Positions 23,491 to 34,090 of a stretch of DNA of 64,000 bases are shown in pieces. Source of the stretch: Chaenocephalus aceratus. Its lineage: Eukaryota > Chordata > Actinopteri > Perciformes > Channichthyidae. The notes under the pieces are model-generated. The model was not told the DNA's origin. It searched no databases and saw only the letters and a program-made list of their open reading frames with translations. A program made the position numbers and the translations under genes. Position 1 is the stretch's first letter; every line of letters starts with the position of its first letter. The stretch is from assembly GCA_023974075.1 (NCBI GenBank), contig CM043796.1, forward strand, positions 20,294,927 through 20,358,926, given 5' to 3'.

Positions 23491-23906
23491 GCGTCGGCCG
23501 CGTGGGAAATTTAATTCTTGATTGGAGATTATTGGGAGCAGAACACATGGTAAATTCTACTTTAATTCTACTTTAACATGCCACCCAAGGCAGGGAGAGG
23601 CAGATGGAAGAAGCTGGCTGGTAAATACACTCAGAAGAGGAAACCAGAGGAAACTGAGGATTTAGAGGTCCAAGAACACAGCACTGAGTCTCCAACCAGA
23701 GAGAGAAAGGGGAGGAAATGCAAGAAATATGTCGGTCATTGTCCAACTAAAACTCCAGAGTGGTCCCCAGGGGGTTCCAGGTCTCCTCAGCAGTCCCAAG
23801 AGTCTCGGCAGCATTCACCTTCTCCCCCTCCTCCTCGTAACAGACATCCTGAATCTTCAGATGATGAAGGTAAATATTTCGAACTTATTTTTTGTATGGA
23901 TGGGGG

Positions 23907-23978
23907 CAGGGTTCAAGTTAAACTGAGCTCTATGGGGGTCTTTAAAACTAGCGTGTGCACACACACACACACACGCAC

Positions 23979-24016
<38 letters not shown>

Positions 24017-24177
24017 AAACACACACACACCATTATTATTATTTGTGATTAACATAATGGTTGTTGGTAATGTATTAGCGACCCCCACAGATGTATGATT
24101 TCACTGCGTCCGTGGGAGCTCAGACCCCTCCTTATGGGAGCTCAGCTCCCATTGGCTCCCACATAACTCGAACCCTG
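23907..24177. mobile_element. hAT MITE, 271 bp, inside intron 1 of the MADF gene
   Basis: The termini are CAGGGTTCAAGTT and, reversed from the right, CAGGGTTCGAGTTATG. The flanks GATGGGGG (23899-23906) and GATGGAGG (24178-24185) form an 8-bp duplication with one mismatch. Its right part (GGGAGCTCAGCTCCCATTGG, GCGACCCCCACAGATG) matches the left end of the larger hAT element at 48017-49755 in reverse complement, so it is a deletion derivative of that family. Confidence 0.8.
23959..24030. repeat. (CA)n microsatellite
   Basis: Nearly pure CA run with a few CG and TC interruptions, within the hAT MITE. Confidence 0.95.
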
Positions 24178-26418
24178 GATGGAGGGCAAGAGGGGTAATT
24201 GATTTTGTTATGTATTCCCATACATTGTTGTCCTGCATGTACTTAATTTTTTTCCCATTTGGTATCTTTTCAGATGAGTCAGCCTCCCCCGCCCTCCCTG
24301 CAGGCAAGTCCAAGTCCAAGCCTAAAGTGGGCAAGGGCGAAAAAGGGAAAGGCAAGGCCCAGAAGGAGAACCCACCCCCTGGTGCTTCATACAGCTTCAC
24401 AGAGGCACAGGAGGAGGCAATCGCTCATTGGATGGAGAGTAACAAGCTACTGTATGACATGAAGGACACACAGTACAAAGACAAGGCATTAAGGAGGCAC
24501 CTATGGCAGGGAAAGGCTGCGGAGTACGGGTAGGATTGTAAGTATAAACATTTTTTAAATGTTCAATTTCCCACATTTTTGTTTCCAAATATAACTTTCA
24601 AATGTACTTATGTTTGTTTTCTATTTTTGTCTTTGCAGTTTAAGGACAAGTTGGCCCTGGCTGAGACGGGTGAGCTGGCTGGGATTGATGACAGTACCAT
24701 GGCAGGCAGTCTTGCAGACGAACCCAGGGAGTACACTGGCTAACCTCCACCGAGACCTCCTTCCAGGACAGGAACTGCTGCTGAGGACCAACCCGAGTCT
24801 CCTACCATGGAGATGAGAGTTACCGGAGCATCATCCCGTGATCTCCAAGATAGGCTGGTTCAGTTCATCACTCGAGAGCAGCAAGTCAACAGGGCCAATC
24901 CTTTCTGCAAGTACCTGGAAACTGAACTGGATCATCTGCATGATGCCTGCCTGGAACCTGCGTATGAGGGGATCACCACAGTTCTTAACCAGTAAGTATA
25001 TACTATTGCATACATTTGAAATTCATTTATTTGATGTCACACATTTTATTGCATGCTAAATTTGAGCTTGTATTAATCCTATGCTGTTTGTTTTTGTCTT
25101 TCCAGTTACCGGAAGATGTCCAGACAGTTCAGGATGAGGGAAGCGGCTGGTGACCAGACCATTCCCTTCGAAGATGTCCCGTCAGCATTCCAGTCGAAGC
25201 AGCCGCAGCAGCAGAGGCCAGTTGCTGTGATCCCAGTCTGCACATCTGCCACCTACTCAAGAGTCAGCCAACATCAACAGGAGAGTGCCCTACCCAGCAG
25301 TACCTACTACTCCGCCAGCAGAGCTGCCTCCTCACCGTCAGCGGAGTTCCAGCCAGGTCCCAGCCAGTGGCATAGGAACCCACCCCCGACATCAGTGTGG
25401 AGATCCCAGGAGTGTGGCTATGTAGAGCAGGTGAACCAGCAGCACAACTTGGAGCAACAGCAGCCGTACCATACCCTCCAGCCAGCCAGCACTACTACTC
25501 AGGGGTTCCTTCTTCTCGACAGGCTGCATTCTTCAAACTTCCTTCTCAGCCTCCTCAGCAGCAAATCAGTGGTCCTTGGCAGCTAACACCCCAGCAGCCA
25601 GTCCAGGGTCCTCCTCCGCCTCCTCTTCCAGCTCAGCAGTCCCAGCACAATGTGACCCAGGACAGCCTCAATATCAACAAAGACATCGATCTCTCAGCTT
25701 TAGTGCCACATGACGACAATAACAAAAATCACACAGAAACTTGAGATTGTATGTACAAATAATTGTCAGTGATATTTTCAGACTTTGTCCATTTACTTTC
25801 TCCGTCTTTATATGTAGAAGATATTACGTTTTCTCCCTCATGTTGTTTCCATAGCAACAACAACTTATTGTCAACACCATAAACTCGCCTTCAAAATAAA
25901 AGCATTGAAATGAAACAGGAAGTTAACCTAAAATACATTTAAGACATACAACTGCAATGAAAGTAACAAAAACAATATAATATCCTTTTCAGTTTCACAG
26001 AACACAAGCCTGATGGCACCGATGATCAGACGAAGATGACACGATTTGACAAGATGCCCTCACGAGTGCCTTAATAAGGGCAAAATGGACACACAAATTC
26101 AACACGAAAATGAACCTTCGGAAGGTCCTTCTGCAATTTTTTGGCATGCCAAAGATGTTGCCACCGCTCACGAAGTTGCTGCCAGAGCCTGAGAAACTCC
26201 ACCGGCGGTCGTACGATGGCTTAGATGCCCTCACGAATGGCCCGATGTTGTTACGATCAGAGCCAAATTGAAACATTTCCTTTATCGTGTGTCCACCTGG
26301 TGTCAATTTCGGACAGTATGACAGGGGCTTTAAGAGAGTCTGAAAGGGTAGAATCAGATAGAGTTTGCTTATGCTTCAAGCATGTTAAATGTTGCACAGT
26401 TTTGTCATGTTTGCCAGT

Positions 26419-27169
26419 AGGGGTGTAACGGTATACGTATTCGTACCGAAAATATTCGGTACGGGCCCTTAAGTGTACCGAACAAATATAACGTTAAACG
26501 TAAACAATTGGGAACGTGAACAACTTTTTGGAAGTAATCGCAGGTGCTGCGTTGCAGCATTCAGTGTAATTTGCTCACATTGGGTTCAACGCGTCATAGA
26601 GTGACCAAGTCATTTCATTGGACGAGAGGCATACTATGAGAGCTGGTCACAGGGATGCGTTCAAATGTAGTCAGTAAATTGAGGAACTGTCGAAATGGCG
26701 AACGCAGATAAAGTTGAGCTCGAAAATCCTCCAGCATCATTGAAGTCTCCGGTTTGGGAACATTTTGGTTTTGCAGTTACGTACAAGGATGACAGACAAA
26801 GACAGGTGGACCGAACCAAAGCTGTTTGTCGGCATTGTTCAACTAAAATTGATTACGCGGCTGGCAATACATCAAACTTGCACACTCATCTGAAAAGGCA
26901 TCACCCAAACGTGAATATCACCGGTACCAAAAGAAAAAAGACTGAAGTGCAAACCCAACTCCCGCTAGCATTTAATCCTCCACCACTCGCAAAAAGTTCA
27001 GACCGAGCCAAAGCTATTACAAACGCCAAATATCCTTGTGTTGCCATGTTAGCAAAGCGCTACCTGGCTGTATCTGCTACCTCTGTCCCTAGCGAGTAAC
27101 GTACCGAGCCGTGACCTAAAAACCGAGGTACGTAGCGAACCGAAATGTTTGTGAACCGTTACACCCCTA
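26419..27169 (+). mobile_element. hAT transposon with BED-finger gene, internally deleted
   Basis: The left end is TAGGGGTGTAACGGTATACG and the right end, reversed, is TAGGGGTGTAACGGTTCAC. The flanks TTTGCCAG (26411-26418) and TTTACCAG (27170-27177) form an 8-bp duplication with one mismatch. The 751-bp element keeps both ends of a transposase gene but has lost the middle. Confidence 0.85.
26695..27099 (+). pseudogene. ZBED-like hAT transposase, catalytic core deleted
   Basis: The 134-residue frame begins with a BED zinc finger: W21, the pair C45 and C48 in AVCRHCSTKIDY, and H65 and H70 in NLHTHLKRHH, which binds DNA. After a basic linker (GTKRKKTE) the sequence jumps to MLAKRYLAVSATSVPSE (residues 118-134), the start of the hAT C-terminal dimerisation region, and stops. 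The RNase-H-like catalytic core is absent, so the product cannot transpose DNA by itself, though it might still bind the termini. The deletion keeps the reading frame. Confidence 0.75.
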
Positions 27170-27479
27170 TTTACCAGTGATCTCTTTGTCTTAACACCAA
27201 CTCTTCCTCAGTCAACATACAGTATTAAGATAATTTGTATGTAGTGAAAAATAAAGGGTGGACATATCAAGTAGTTCAGAACCACTATTAATCAGGATGC
27301 AACAGGGAATAAGTTGCCTGGAATATTAAAAATGTTGCTGAAGGCTTGAAAACCTAGTGCAATCATAAATTGTACTTATTTATTTGACTGGCATTTCAAT
27401 ATCAAGCTGAATTTATTTATTACTATCTAATACAAACTGTAAGGAAAACTGATAATAGTTTTGTCTTTTACAATGTTTG

Positions 27480-29365
27480 CTGTTAACAGATTTATCTGCC
27501 TCTCAATCAAAATGCCAACTCACTACAGCAGTTGAAGGACTGCGTAACAGAGATTAAATCCTGGCTGAGCCAAAACTTCCTCACCCTCAATGAGAGCAAG
27601 ACCGAGGTCATCTTTTTTGGACCCCAACCAACAGTCTCCCGGTTGATATTCTGGGCTCCCTCAATAAAAATGTCCTCCCCTCTGTCATGAACCTTGGAGT
27701 GACCTTGAACAGCGCCTTTAAATTTGATAAGCAGGTTAGCACTGTAGTCAAGACCTGCTTTTTCAAAATACGACTATTGGCTAAGACCAAGTCGTTTTTA
27801 TCTTTTAAAGACCTAGAAAGGGTTATTGACGCCTTTGTTACCTCAAGACTGGATTACTGCAATGCTCTGTATGTGGGTATGGATCAGGCGTCAATTAGAC
27901 GCCTCCAGCTAGTTCAGAACGCAGCTGCACGTCTTCTGACTGGCCATAAAAAGCGTGACCACATCACCCCAATTCTGGCCTCACTGCACTGGCTTCCAGT
28001 TTGGTTCAGAATATATTTTAAACTCCTTTTATTTGTTTTTAAAGCCCTACATGGGCTGGCTCCTGCCTATATAGCCGAACTCCTCCATCGCTACATCCCA
28101 GGCAGAGCGTTAAGGTCGGCTGATCAGCTGTTGTTGATAGTGCCTAAGACCAGGCTTAAAACCCGAGGGCATCGAGCTTTCGCAGCGGCTGGCCCTAGGC
28201 TCTGGAATACTTTGCCCCTCCATGTGAGGTCGGCCCAGAACCTTGGGGTTTTAAATCAACACTTAAAACTCACTTTTTCTCTCTGGCTATTGTTTAATTA
28301 TTTATTTTTTCATTTAGTTCTTTATTTTAATATTTATAACATAACATAGGATTTCATAAAGTATTTTTAAAATAGTTTATACATTATTCGAATATAGGAA
28401 TAGTAGATATGATTACTTAAAATATAGTACCTTATATTTCATCTTTTTTCCCTTTAGACCCTTGCGGTTTATTCTTAAAAACCCACCCCCCATTTTCCCT
28501 CTGCTGGTCTATGGCCTTGTAGAGGGTAACGGGGTACAGAGTCGCTTAGATAAGCGGGGGAGTGCATCTGATGAAGAAATAGGTTGTTGTGCTCCCTATC
28601 TCTGTTTCTTATCCTATATCTACTGTAATAGAACTGCTCGGGTCTTGATAGACTGAGTGGGGAAGTTCATGAGATCTTTCTAGAGGGTTATCAAGAATAA
28701 CTTTTATCCAATGACCTTTTCCCTCTCTGTCTGTGTCTGTGTATTCTCTTGTTCCGATTAACCCAGCCAAATCTTTTTTCTTGTTTTGTATCTATATCTA
28801 CGCCGGGATCCGGAGTCGAGGCTGATCCTCTTGCTGTAGTCCTGTGTCTTGGATCCTCTATCCCGAGTTCTGGATTAAGTCGTGGACTTCGGGTCGTGGC
28901 TGAACCTGTCTCTGCGGTCCTGCCTTGGGTCTCGTCAGGCTGCTTCCCTGATGGCTTCCACAGGATTGTAGCTGACATCCTCGGGGATTCATCTTCTTAT
29001 TACAGACACATGCATTTCCTAACATTCGGTCTATATGCTGTAAAATGTATTATCTCTTCGATTTACACATGGCATCTATTGCACGTCTGTCCGTCCTGGG
29101 AGAGGGATCCCTCCTCTGTTGCTCTCCCTGAGGTTTCTCCCATTTTTTCCCCTTAAACTGTGGGTTTTCTCTGGAAGTTTTTCCTTGTACGATGTGAGGG
29201 TCTAAGGATAGAGGGTGTAATTTTTCTCATACTGATATTCTGAACAATCTGTGCTGTTGGGTCTCTACTGTAGGCTATTTTTATTATATGTACAGCACTT
29301 TGGCTTGACCAAAAATAGTTTATAAATGTGCTATATAAATAAAACTTGATTTGATTTGATTTAAC
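27480..29365 (+). mobile_element. L2-like LINE, 5'-truncated, with full 3' UTR
   Basis: It contains the last third of the reverse transcriptase, a long 3' untranslated region with CTGTCCGTCCTGGGAGAGG, and the tail GTGCTATATAAATAAAACTT plus (GATTT)n ending near 29362. The same 3' UTR recurs at several other places in the window. Confidence 0.72.
27500..28349 (+). pseudogene. L2-like reverse transcriptase C-terminal fragment
   Basis: The early part (27500-27680) reads LKDCVTEIKSWLSQNFLTLN and ESKTEVIFFG in one frame. The frame then shifts at about 27680 into one starting MNLGVTLNSAFKFDKQVSTV. This frame stays open for 220 codons with SRLDYCNALYVG, LQLVQNAAARLLTGHKK, HWLPVWFRIYFKLLLFVFK and ARLWNTLPLHVR-like residues (GPRLWNTLPLHVRSAQN), the usual thumb and C-terminal part of L2/CR1 proteins. 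Catalytic motifs A to C are missing because of truncation. Confidence 0.72.
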
Positions 29366-29904
29366 GAACCAGGATATGACCTGATTTGCCATGCTCTTTG
29401 ACAATGATTATGGTTTTCTTTATGGTGGTCATAACTTGGTTTCTATTTAGTACTGTGCTTTTGTTGGGGAGTGTTGGGGAGTTTACTGTAGCTCTTCAAG
29501 TTGATGGTGCATTTTATTTGAGCATCCATAAACTGCAGACTGGCTGTGAAAAGTGGCCAGAAAAGTTACAATACTTCAACAGAGCAATAAGAAGAAGAAG
29601 GGGTGTAGAGATGGAGGGTAATATAAGGAGTGGCACTTTAGATGGATAGCCTACTCTATGATTCTTTACCTGATGAGTAGGAGGGCCAGAAGGATGAAGC
29701 GATGAAACAGGAAGGAAGAAAAAGAAGGTACGCTGATGAGCACATAATGGAAGGATCAAATAAATTAGTTGAGAGGAAGCAGAGGATGACTTTATAATGT
29801 ATCATTGAATGTGGTAAATCAACTGAAATCTTAACAGGTTGACCAATTTAAGCTAATATTTTAAGCAACTACATACTTTCATTTAGGACATCAACAGACA
29901 AAAG

Positions 29905-30042
29905 AGAGGCTGTGGCTCAGTGGATAGTGTGCTGGACTTCAAGACACTTCACCCCAAATTGCTCCTGTGGGGATGGTCCACAGTACTGAATGTATGTAAG
30001 TCACTTTGGATAAAAGCGTCTAACAAATGACATGTAATGTTA
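29905..30042 (+). repeat. tRNA-derived SINE, internally deleted
   Basis: TGTGGCTCAGTGGATAGTG resembles a tRNA A box, and TCACTTTGGATAAAAGCGTC followed by TAACAAATGACATGTAATG is a common fish SINE tail. The B-box region between them has been lost (the sequence goes straight from CTGGACTTCAAGACAC into the body). Confidence 0.65.
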
Positions 30043-31319
30043 ATATTCAGACAAATGTAGAGTTTTAATGTCATACATGATAATAAGTCTTAGGATCGGA
30101 ATTGTTTCAAGTTCTTTGCTTACAGACTTAAAAAATAACACGGCCATTGTAAACATTCAACTTCTGCTCCCAACCTCACAGTGAGCAAACAGAAAATTGC
30201 ATATCATGAATCATAGAATGCCGCTAAAATGAAAATAATCTACCTATTTTTGTTTGATTTTGAATATGTTACTAATGTCTTAAATGTTGCTGATGTTTGA
30301 CCTACAACTGTGTCATGTAATTGAATCAAATTTGAACTGACAAATTACACTATCAATAATAAATTATAGAATTCAATTCTGGAGGACATGCTATTCTCTT
30401 ATGTTGTCCTAGAGTTACAGTAGTTAACCAATTCATAGGTTCATGTGACTCACTGTTGTGAATCAAGGCCAGCAGCTATAGGTTCTGTATTTCAAGTACA
30501 TTGGCTCATTTGATTCTGTGTCACTGCTAAGCCAATTTACCGTAGCTGATCCACTTTTACATTTTATTCAAATGAACAACTGATGCATGAAGCAACCCTT
30601 CTGTGGATGGCAGCACTTTCTTTTAACTTCGAAGCCCAATCTCACTCTACTATTGAGACTTGAAACAAAACGTTTTTTTTTTATTGACACATCACATTTA
30701 CGAGTACCTTAGTATAATGTTGTAACTGCTTCAAGGTTCTTCGATGTAGAGCCTCACCTTTGGGAACATAGTGACAAACATATGTATCATGGACCAATGA
30801 AATGTGGCTATAATTCAATCACATACCAAGATGTTTTGCAGGTGTGTATGACTCAACAAGCTTGATTCACCAAGCTCACATGTCCCTAATTGACACTTAA
30901 ACACCCGAGGGTGCTGCAGTTGATTGCTGAATCTTAGAAGAAGTTGATATTAACCCTTTGACAGAAGGGCAGAAGTAGATTATTCTTCCTGTTGCCACCA
31001 AGGAAAATTGAGGTATCACAAACAGTCAGGGTCCATTTTTACAGTCAGTGATTAAACATATTTTCAAATCCCCCATGTTGGTGAGGGAAAGTTTATCCTG
31101 GTGAAACTTCTCTGCATTGTCTCCCTTGGCGCGGAGTGGGTGAATGTCAACTGTGAAAATGAAGTGCAATGCATCAGTCTGCAGAATGAAAATGGAAGAA
31201 TTGCCACCACCCCTTCCCACCAAGCCCGCCATCTGTTCCAACCCCTTTGTCTTGGCACAGTGTGCCAACATATTAAATCCGATAGAACTTTATTTTCCCC
31301 TGAAGAGGTGTTCACCTGT
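30043..31319. other. No recognised feature
   Basis: AT-rich sequence, poly(T) at 30673-30682. No domain-bearing frame found. Confidence 0.5.
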
Positions 31320-31554
31320 TTAAAGGAATGGTCCACTCATTAGATAATTAATCAAAACTTCAGTATTTAGTGAAACGTTATGTTTAAACCATACCCTGAA
31401 GAAATCAGCGATATTCCCCGGTAAATAATGATTTTATAGCTCTTTTTTATCAAGACCTGTATATTCCGTCTGGCCGCCGCCATGTTTGCCATTTTCAGTA
31501 GTCACGTGATGGTCGTGACGTCATCCATGCGTTCACTTTGTCAACACACGGAAA

Positions 31555-31632
31555 CATGGTGGCGTATTTCAGTTCGGACTCGTCAGCAGAGGAACAAGTT
31601 TTGACCAATGTGAAGAGATTGGATGGGGGAAT
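31555..31632 (+). pseudogene. Start of P2X7-C-terminal-like transposon protein, cut by LINE
   Basis: The frame begins MVAYFSSDSSAEEQVLTNVK and goes on RLDGGIHPY before running into the LINE fragment. The acidic Ser-rich start followed by a PYMYEP-like block is the N-terminal pattern of fish proteins that carry the P2X7 intracellular domain. The element at 15715 has the equivalent MDYAYEP block. The Cys-rich domain itself is not found beyond the insertion. Identification rests on pattern and on matching position in the two elements. Confidence 0.42.
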
Positions 31633-31637
31633 TCATC

Positions 31638-31890
31638 CATACATATCAGTATGACAATACGACACCCACTGTCCTTAGACCCTCACATCGTACAAGGAAA
31701 AACTTCCGAAGAAAACCCACAGTTTAAAGGGAACATGGGAGAAACCTCAGGGAGAGCAACAGAGGAGGGATCCCTCTCCCAGGACGGACAGACGTGCAAT
31801 AGATGCCGTGTGTAAATTGAAAAGATAATACATTTGCAACATAGGTAGTCCAAATGTTTGGAAATGCATGTGTGTATAATGGGAAGATGA
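31638..31890 (-). repeat. L2-like LINE 3' UTR fragment inside Kolobok-like element 2
   Basis: It matches 8980-9220 and 52468-52715 (ATATCAGTATGACAATACGA through CAATAGATGCCGTG). It lacks the tail segment TATAGCCCAATATCAC found in those copies. Confidence 0.65.
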
Positions 31891-32081
31891 TATAAGATAC
31901 TATATGTATGCATGTAGTACCACCGTTGCTAGTGATTCCCTCTCTAGTTTAGCATACTCAGCTTCGTTGTCCCTGGCCATAGAATCACGATTTTATGGGG
32001 CCGGAAAAACTGGGGGGAAATACACACTAGCCGGTACTACGCTATATGGAAAGGCCACCAAAAACTGTCCTGGCCTGGACG

Positions 32082-32504
32082 TTAAAACGGGGCTAGCCGC
32101 TGCAATGGAAATGCGCTATAACATACCTTATTCTTACTCCGAGCACTACTTCTGCTCCTCCGTCGCTTCACACTTGCAGAGGGCGATTTCTCAACTGGCC
32201 GAACTGGTGTCCTGGTCGGTGATGACACCAGAAAGACCGATGGTACTGCATCTCCATTGAGTAATGGTTGTTCTTTAAATCCCATGTTATGTTTGATCAT
32301 ACTCTCAGAGTAGTCGTCCGGAAATGTGAAATGTTCGCTGCATACATGAGCCTGTAAATCTCTCGGTTCGGGCCGGCCACATTTCGCTAGCCACTGCCTC
32401 CGAATGTACTTCTTATGCTTACCTTTTGGCAACAGATGGAACCGAGCATTCCGTGGATTGTTCCTATCCGAATTATGGCAATATTTCGCGATACAGTGAG
32501 GCAT
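32082..32504 (-). pseudogene. THAP-domain protein (Kolobok-type), N-terminal exon intact
   Basis: A THAP module is complete at residues 1-91: C4 and C9 in MPHCIAKYCHNS, W38 in RRQWLAKCGRP, C55 and H58 in HVCSEHF, and AVPSVF at 86-91. This is the C2CH zinc-binding DNA-binding domain of THAP proteins and of P-type and Kolobok transposases. A basic Ser/Arg-rich region (VKRRRSRSSARSKNK) follows and may be a nuclear signal or the approach to an intron. The frame ends at 32082. No DDE catalytic core is seen, so it is an incomplete transposase. A short coding-like stretch on the same strand at 31979-31905 (MARDNEAEYAKLERESLATV) may be a remnant of a further exon. Confidence 0.68.
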
Positions 32505-33014
32505 ATTTGAATAGAGAAACTACAGTAAATAACATGGAGATCAACGTGTCTTCAAAAACCAAACGCATGGATTACGTCACGTCCGGGAAATGGCGGCGCC
32601 CACAGTGTTGATGTTATTTCGGTATATAATCAGTTTAAAATCACTGATAATGTCATCGGATTAAAAAAAAAAAAAGAGAGACTGGCAGAGACTGGTCTGT
32701 TTTATCGGATGATAATTTTTAAAAAATGAGTGTCATGAGCATACCATTCCTTTAATAAACCCACCTGTTCCCGCACAGCCCCACAATGCCCTTCTGTGAA
32801 TTATGTGAAAATAACTTCTAGCTTTTTCTACGGATAATATCAAATATATGCATTACTTTTACCGTAGCTAAATTCTGGTGCATGTTTACACCACTACCTA
32901 TAAACTGAGTGAGTGCACTAAAGGTCTAGGTTAGTGTACGACATTTTGAATCAATTTTGAATCAATGTTGAGGTGTTGAACCCACAGAGACTTGATTCTT
33001 GCTTGGTTGTTTAC

Positions 33015-33325
33015 TAGTGATGGGAATTACGGCTCTTTGAAGGGAGCCGTTCAAAAGAGTCCTTTTTTTTATTGGCGGTGGAGATTATTTGTTGACCCTG
33101 CTTTAAATGATATTTTGACTTTACAAACATTGCACTTCACTTTATCATTGCCTATGTTTTTGTTGAAGTGCATCCAAATGCTGCTGCGTTTGGATAATTT
33201 TTTCACCCGAAAAACACATCGTTTACCTGTATCACTGAAGAGCGTCTCTCACCAAATACGACTCGGTTCCCTTCGTTCGTACCAAAGAGCCGTTCAAAAG
33301 AATCGGATCGAACGTAACATCACTA
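33015..33325. mobile_element. hAT MITE, 311 bp, with 8-bp target duplication
   Basis: The left end is TAGTGATGGGAATTACGG and the right end, reversed, starts TAGTGATGTTACGTTCGATC. Both ends carry GAGCCGTTCAAAAGA. The flanks TTGTTTAC (33007-33014) and ATGTTTAC (33326-33333) differ at one base. Confidence 0.8.
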
Positions 33326-33589
33326 ATGTTTACTAAATACACTTTACATTTTTTAAAAACACCCAGATTTTGGCTTTTATAGAAAGCCCTCCTCTTTGAG
33401 AGTTTACATCTTTGTGAAGAAGAAGCCTTCATCACAGTTGGCATAGGGGCATGGTAAAAGGCAGACTGAGGGTAACACACATTTGATCAAATAAAACCCA
33501 AGTCATTGTTTGTTCAAACCTAATATATTGGAAGTCTTTTTGCAAGTAACCTGCTTACCCTCTCCTTCAAGGTTGTGAAGGCCAAACAG

Positions 33590-34090
33590 AGCCACAGAAA
33601 GAAGCAGCCTTAAGTAGAGGCTCAATCAGTGGGAACACCTGTGCGCAATTGGAGCATACCATGTAGTGCATGGGCGCGGGTGGCACTTTTCTTGCAAGTA
33701 TAACAATGTTATTGTTTGGGGCTTCTGTGGTCAAAGAGATAATATGTTGACCTATTTTGATGTGGTGTGTTTGGGTAATTTGTCTTGCATTGTGAATGTG
33801 TTTGTAGATTAGAATGACATTGGTTAGGGGTATAAATAGTGGATTATCCTATGGGGAGGGGCTTAACATGTATAAAACCCTGGCCACAAGTGTTTTGAGA
33901 GAGTCTGACTGTGGCTGTAGAGCAGAGAGGTACCAGTTATATGTCCTCGACCTGTATGTATATAGCAGGGTTTTGATTTCTTCCTGTACAATCCTTGTTA
34001 CTTTGTGTTTTTTCAGCACGTTGGTGTTAATAAAAGCACCTAAGGATACATTTTTGGTGACTCTAGCCATCTTATTTAATTCCTAGTTTT
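33590..34090 (+). promoter_or_regulatory. LTR-like or promoter-like segment
   Basis: TATAAAAC at 33871 and TATAAATAG at 33832 are followed about 155 bp later by AATAAA at 34029. This spacing is typical of a solo LTR. No TG/CA boundaries or target duplication could be fixed, so a host promoter or chance remains possible. Confidence 0.3.

Larger units (their letters stand above)
23578..25744 (+). pseudogene. MADF/Myb-like accessory protein of a Harbinger-type transposon
   Basis: Harbinger elements encode a Myb/MADF-type DNA-binding partner that brings the transposase to the DNA. Exon 1 (23578 to about 23869) is basic and Ser/Pro-rich (MPPKAGRGRWKKLAGKYTQK). The intron uses AAG|GTAAAT and TTTTCAG|AT and ends near 24272. 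Exon 2 has SFTEAQEEAIAHWMESNKLL and YKDKALRRHLWQGKAAEYG, which match the MADF helices. Exon 3 (about 24639-24991) ends at CAG|GTAAGTATA and exon 4 begins after 25105 with YRKMSRQFRMREAAGDQ, a coiled, Gln/Pro-rich tail. A TAG near 24532, a TAA in exon 3 (near 24741) and a frameshift near 25490 disable it. The end at 25744 follows the frame HDDNNKNHTET. Confidence 0.55.
23297..26329 (+). mobile_element. Harbinger-like DNA transposon carrying only a MADF-type gene
   Basis: The left terminus is CCCCTGTCACACTGTCC and the right, reversed, is GCCCCTGTCATACTGTCC, followed on both sides by AAATTGACACCAG. TTA flanks both ends (23294-23296 and 26330-26332), which fits the TWA target sites of PIF/Harbinger elements. 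The element is 3,033 bp. It carries an exon-intron gene for a MADF-like accessory protein, but no DDE transposase. Because TTAA is also present on both sides, another superfamily cannot be ruled out. Confidence 0.5.
31324..32751. mobile_element. Kolobok-like DNA transposon 2 (two facing genes, LINE insertion)
   Basis: TTAA flanks both ends (31320-31323 and 32752-32755). The left terminus is AGGAATGGTCCACTCAT and the right, reversed, is AGGAATGGTATGCTCATG. A P2X7-C-terminal-like gene start reads inward from the left end, and a complete THAP domain reads inward from the right end. This is the same plan as at 15715-17717, although the termini differ. The left gene is cut by a LINE tail at 31638-31890. 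Confidence 0.62.

Noticed and set aside
23297..26329. piggyBac element because TTAA lies at both ends
   Set aside because: No piggyBac transposase is present, the gene is MADF-like, and a 3-bp TTA/TAA reading fits the rearranged copy at 4095 equally well. Left as Harbinger-like with moderate confidence.
29911..29960. tRNA gene from the A-box-like TGGCTCAGTGG
   Set aside because: The B box is missing and the sequence continues into a fish SINE tail.
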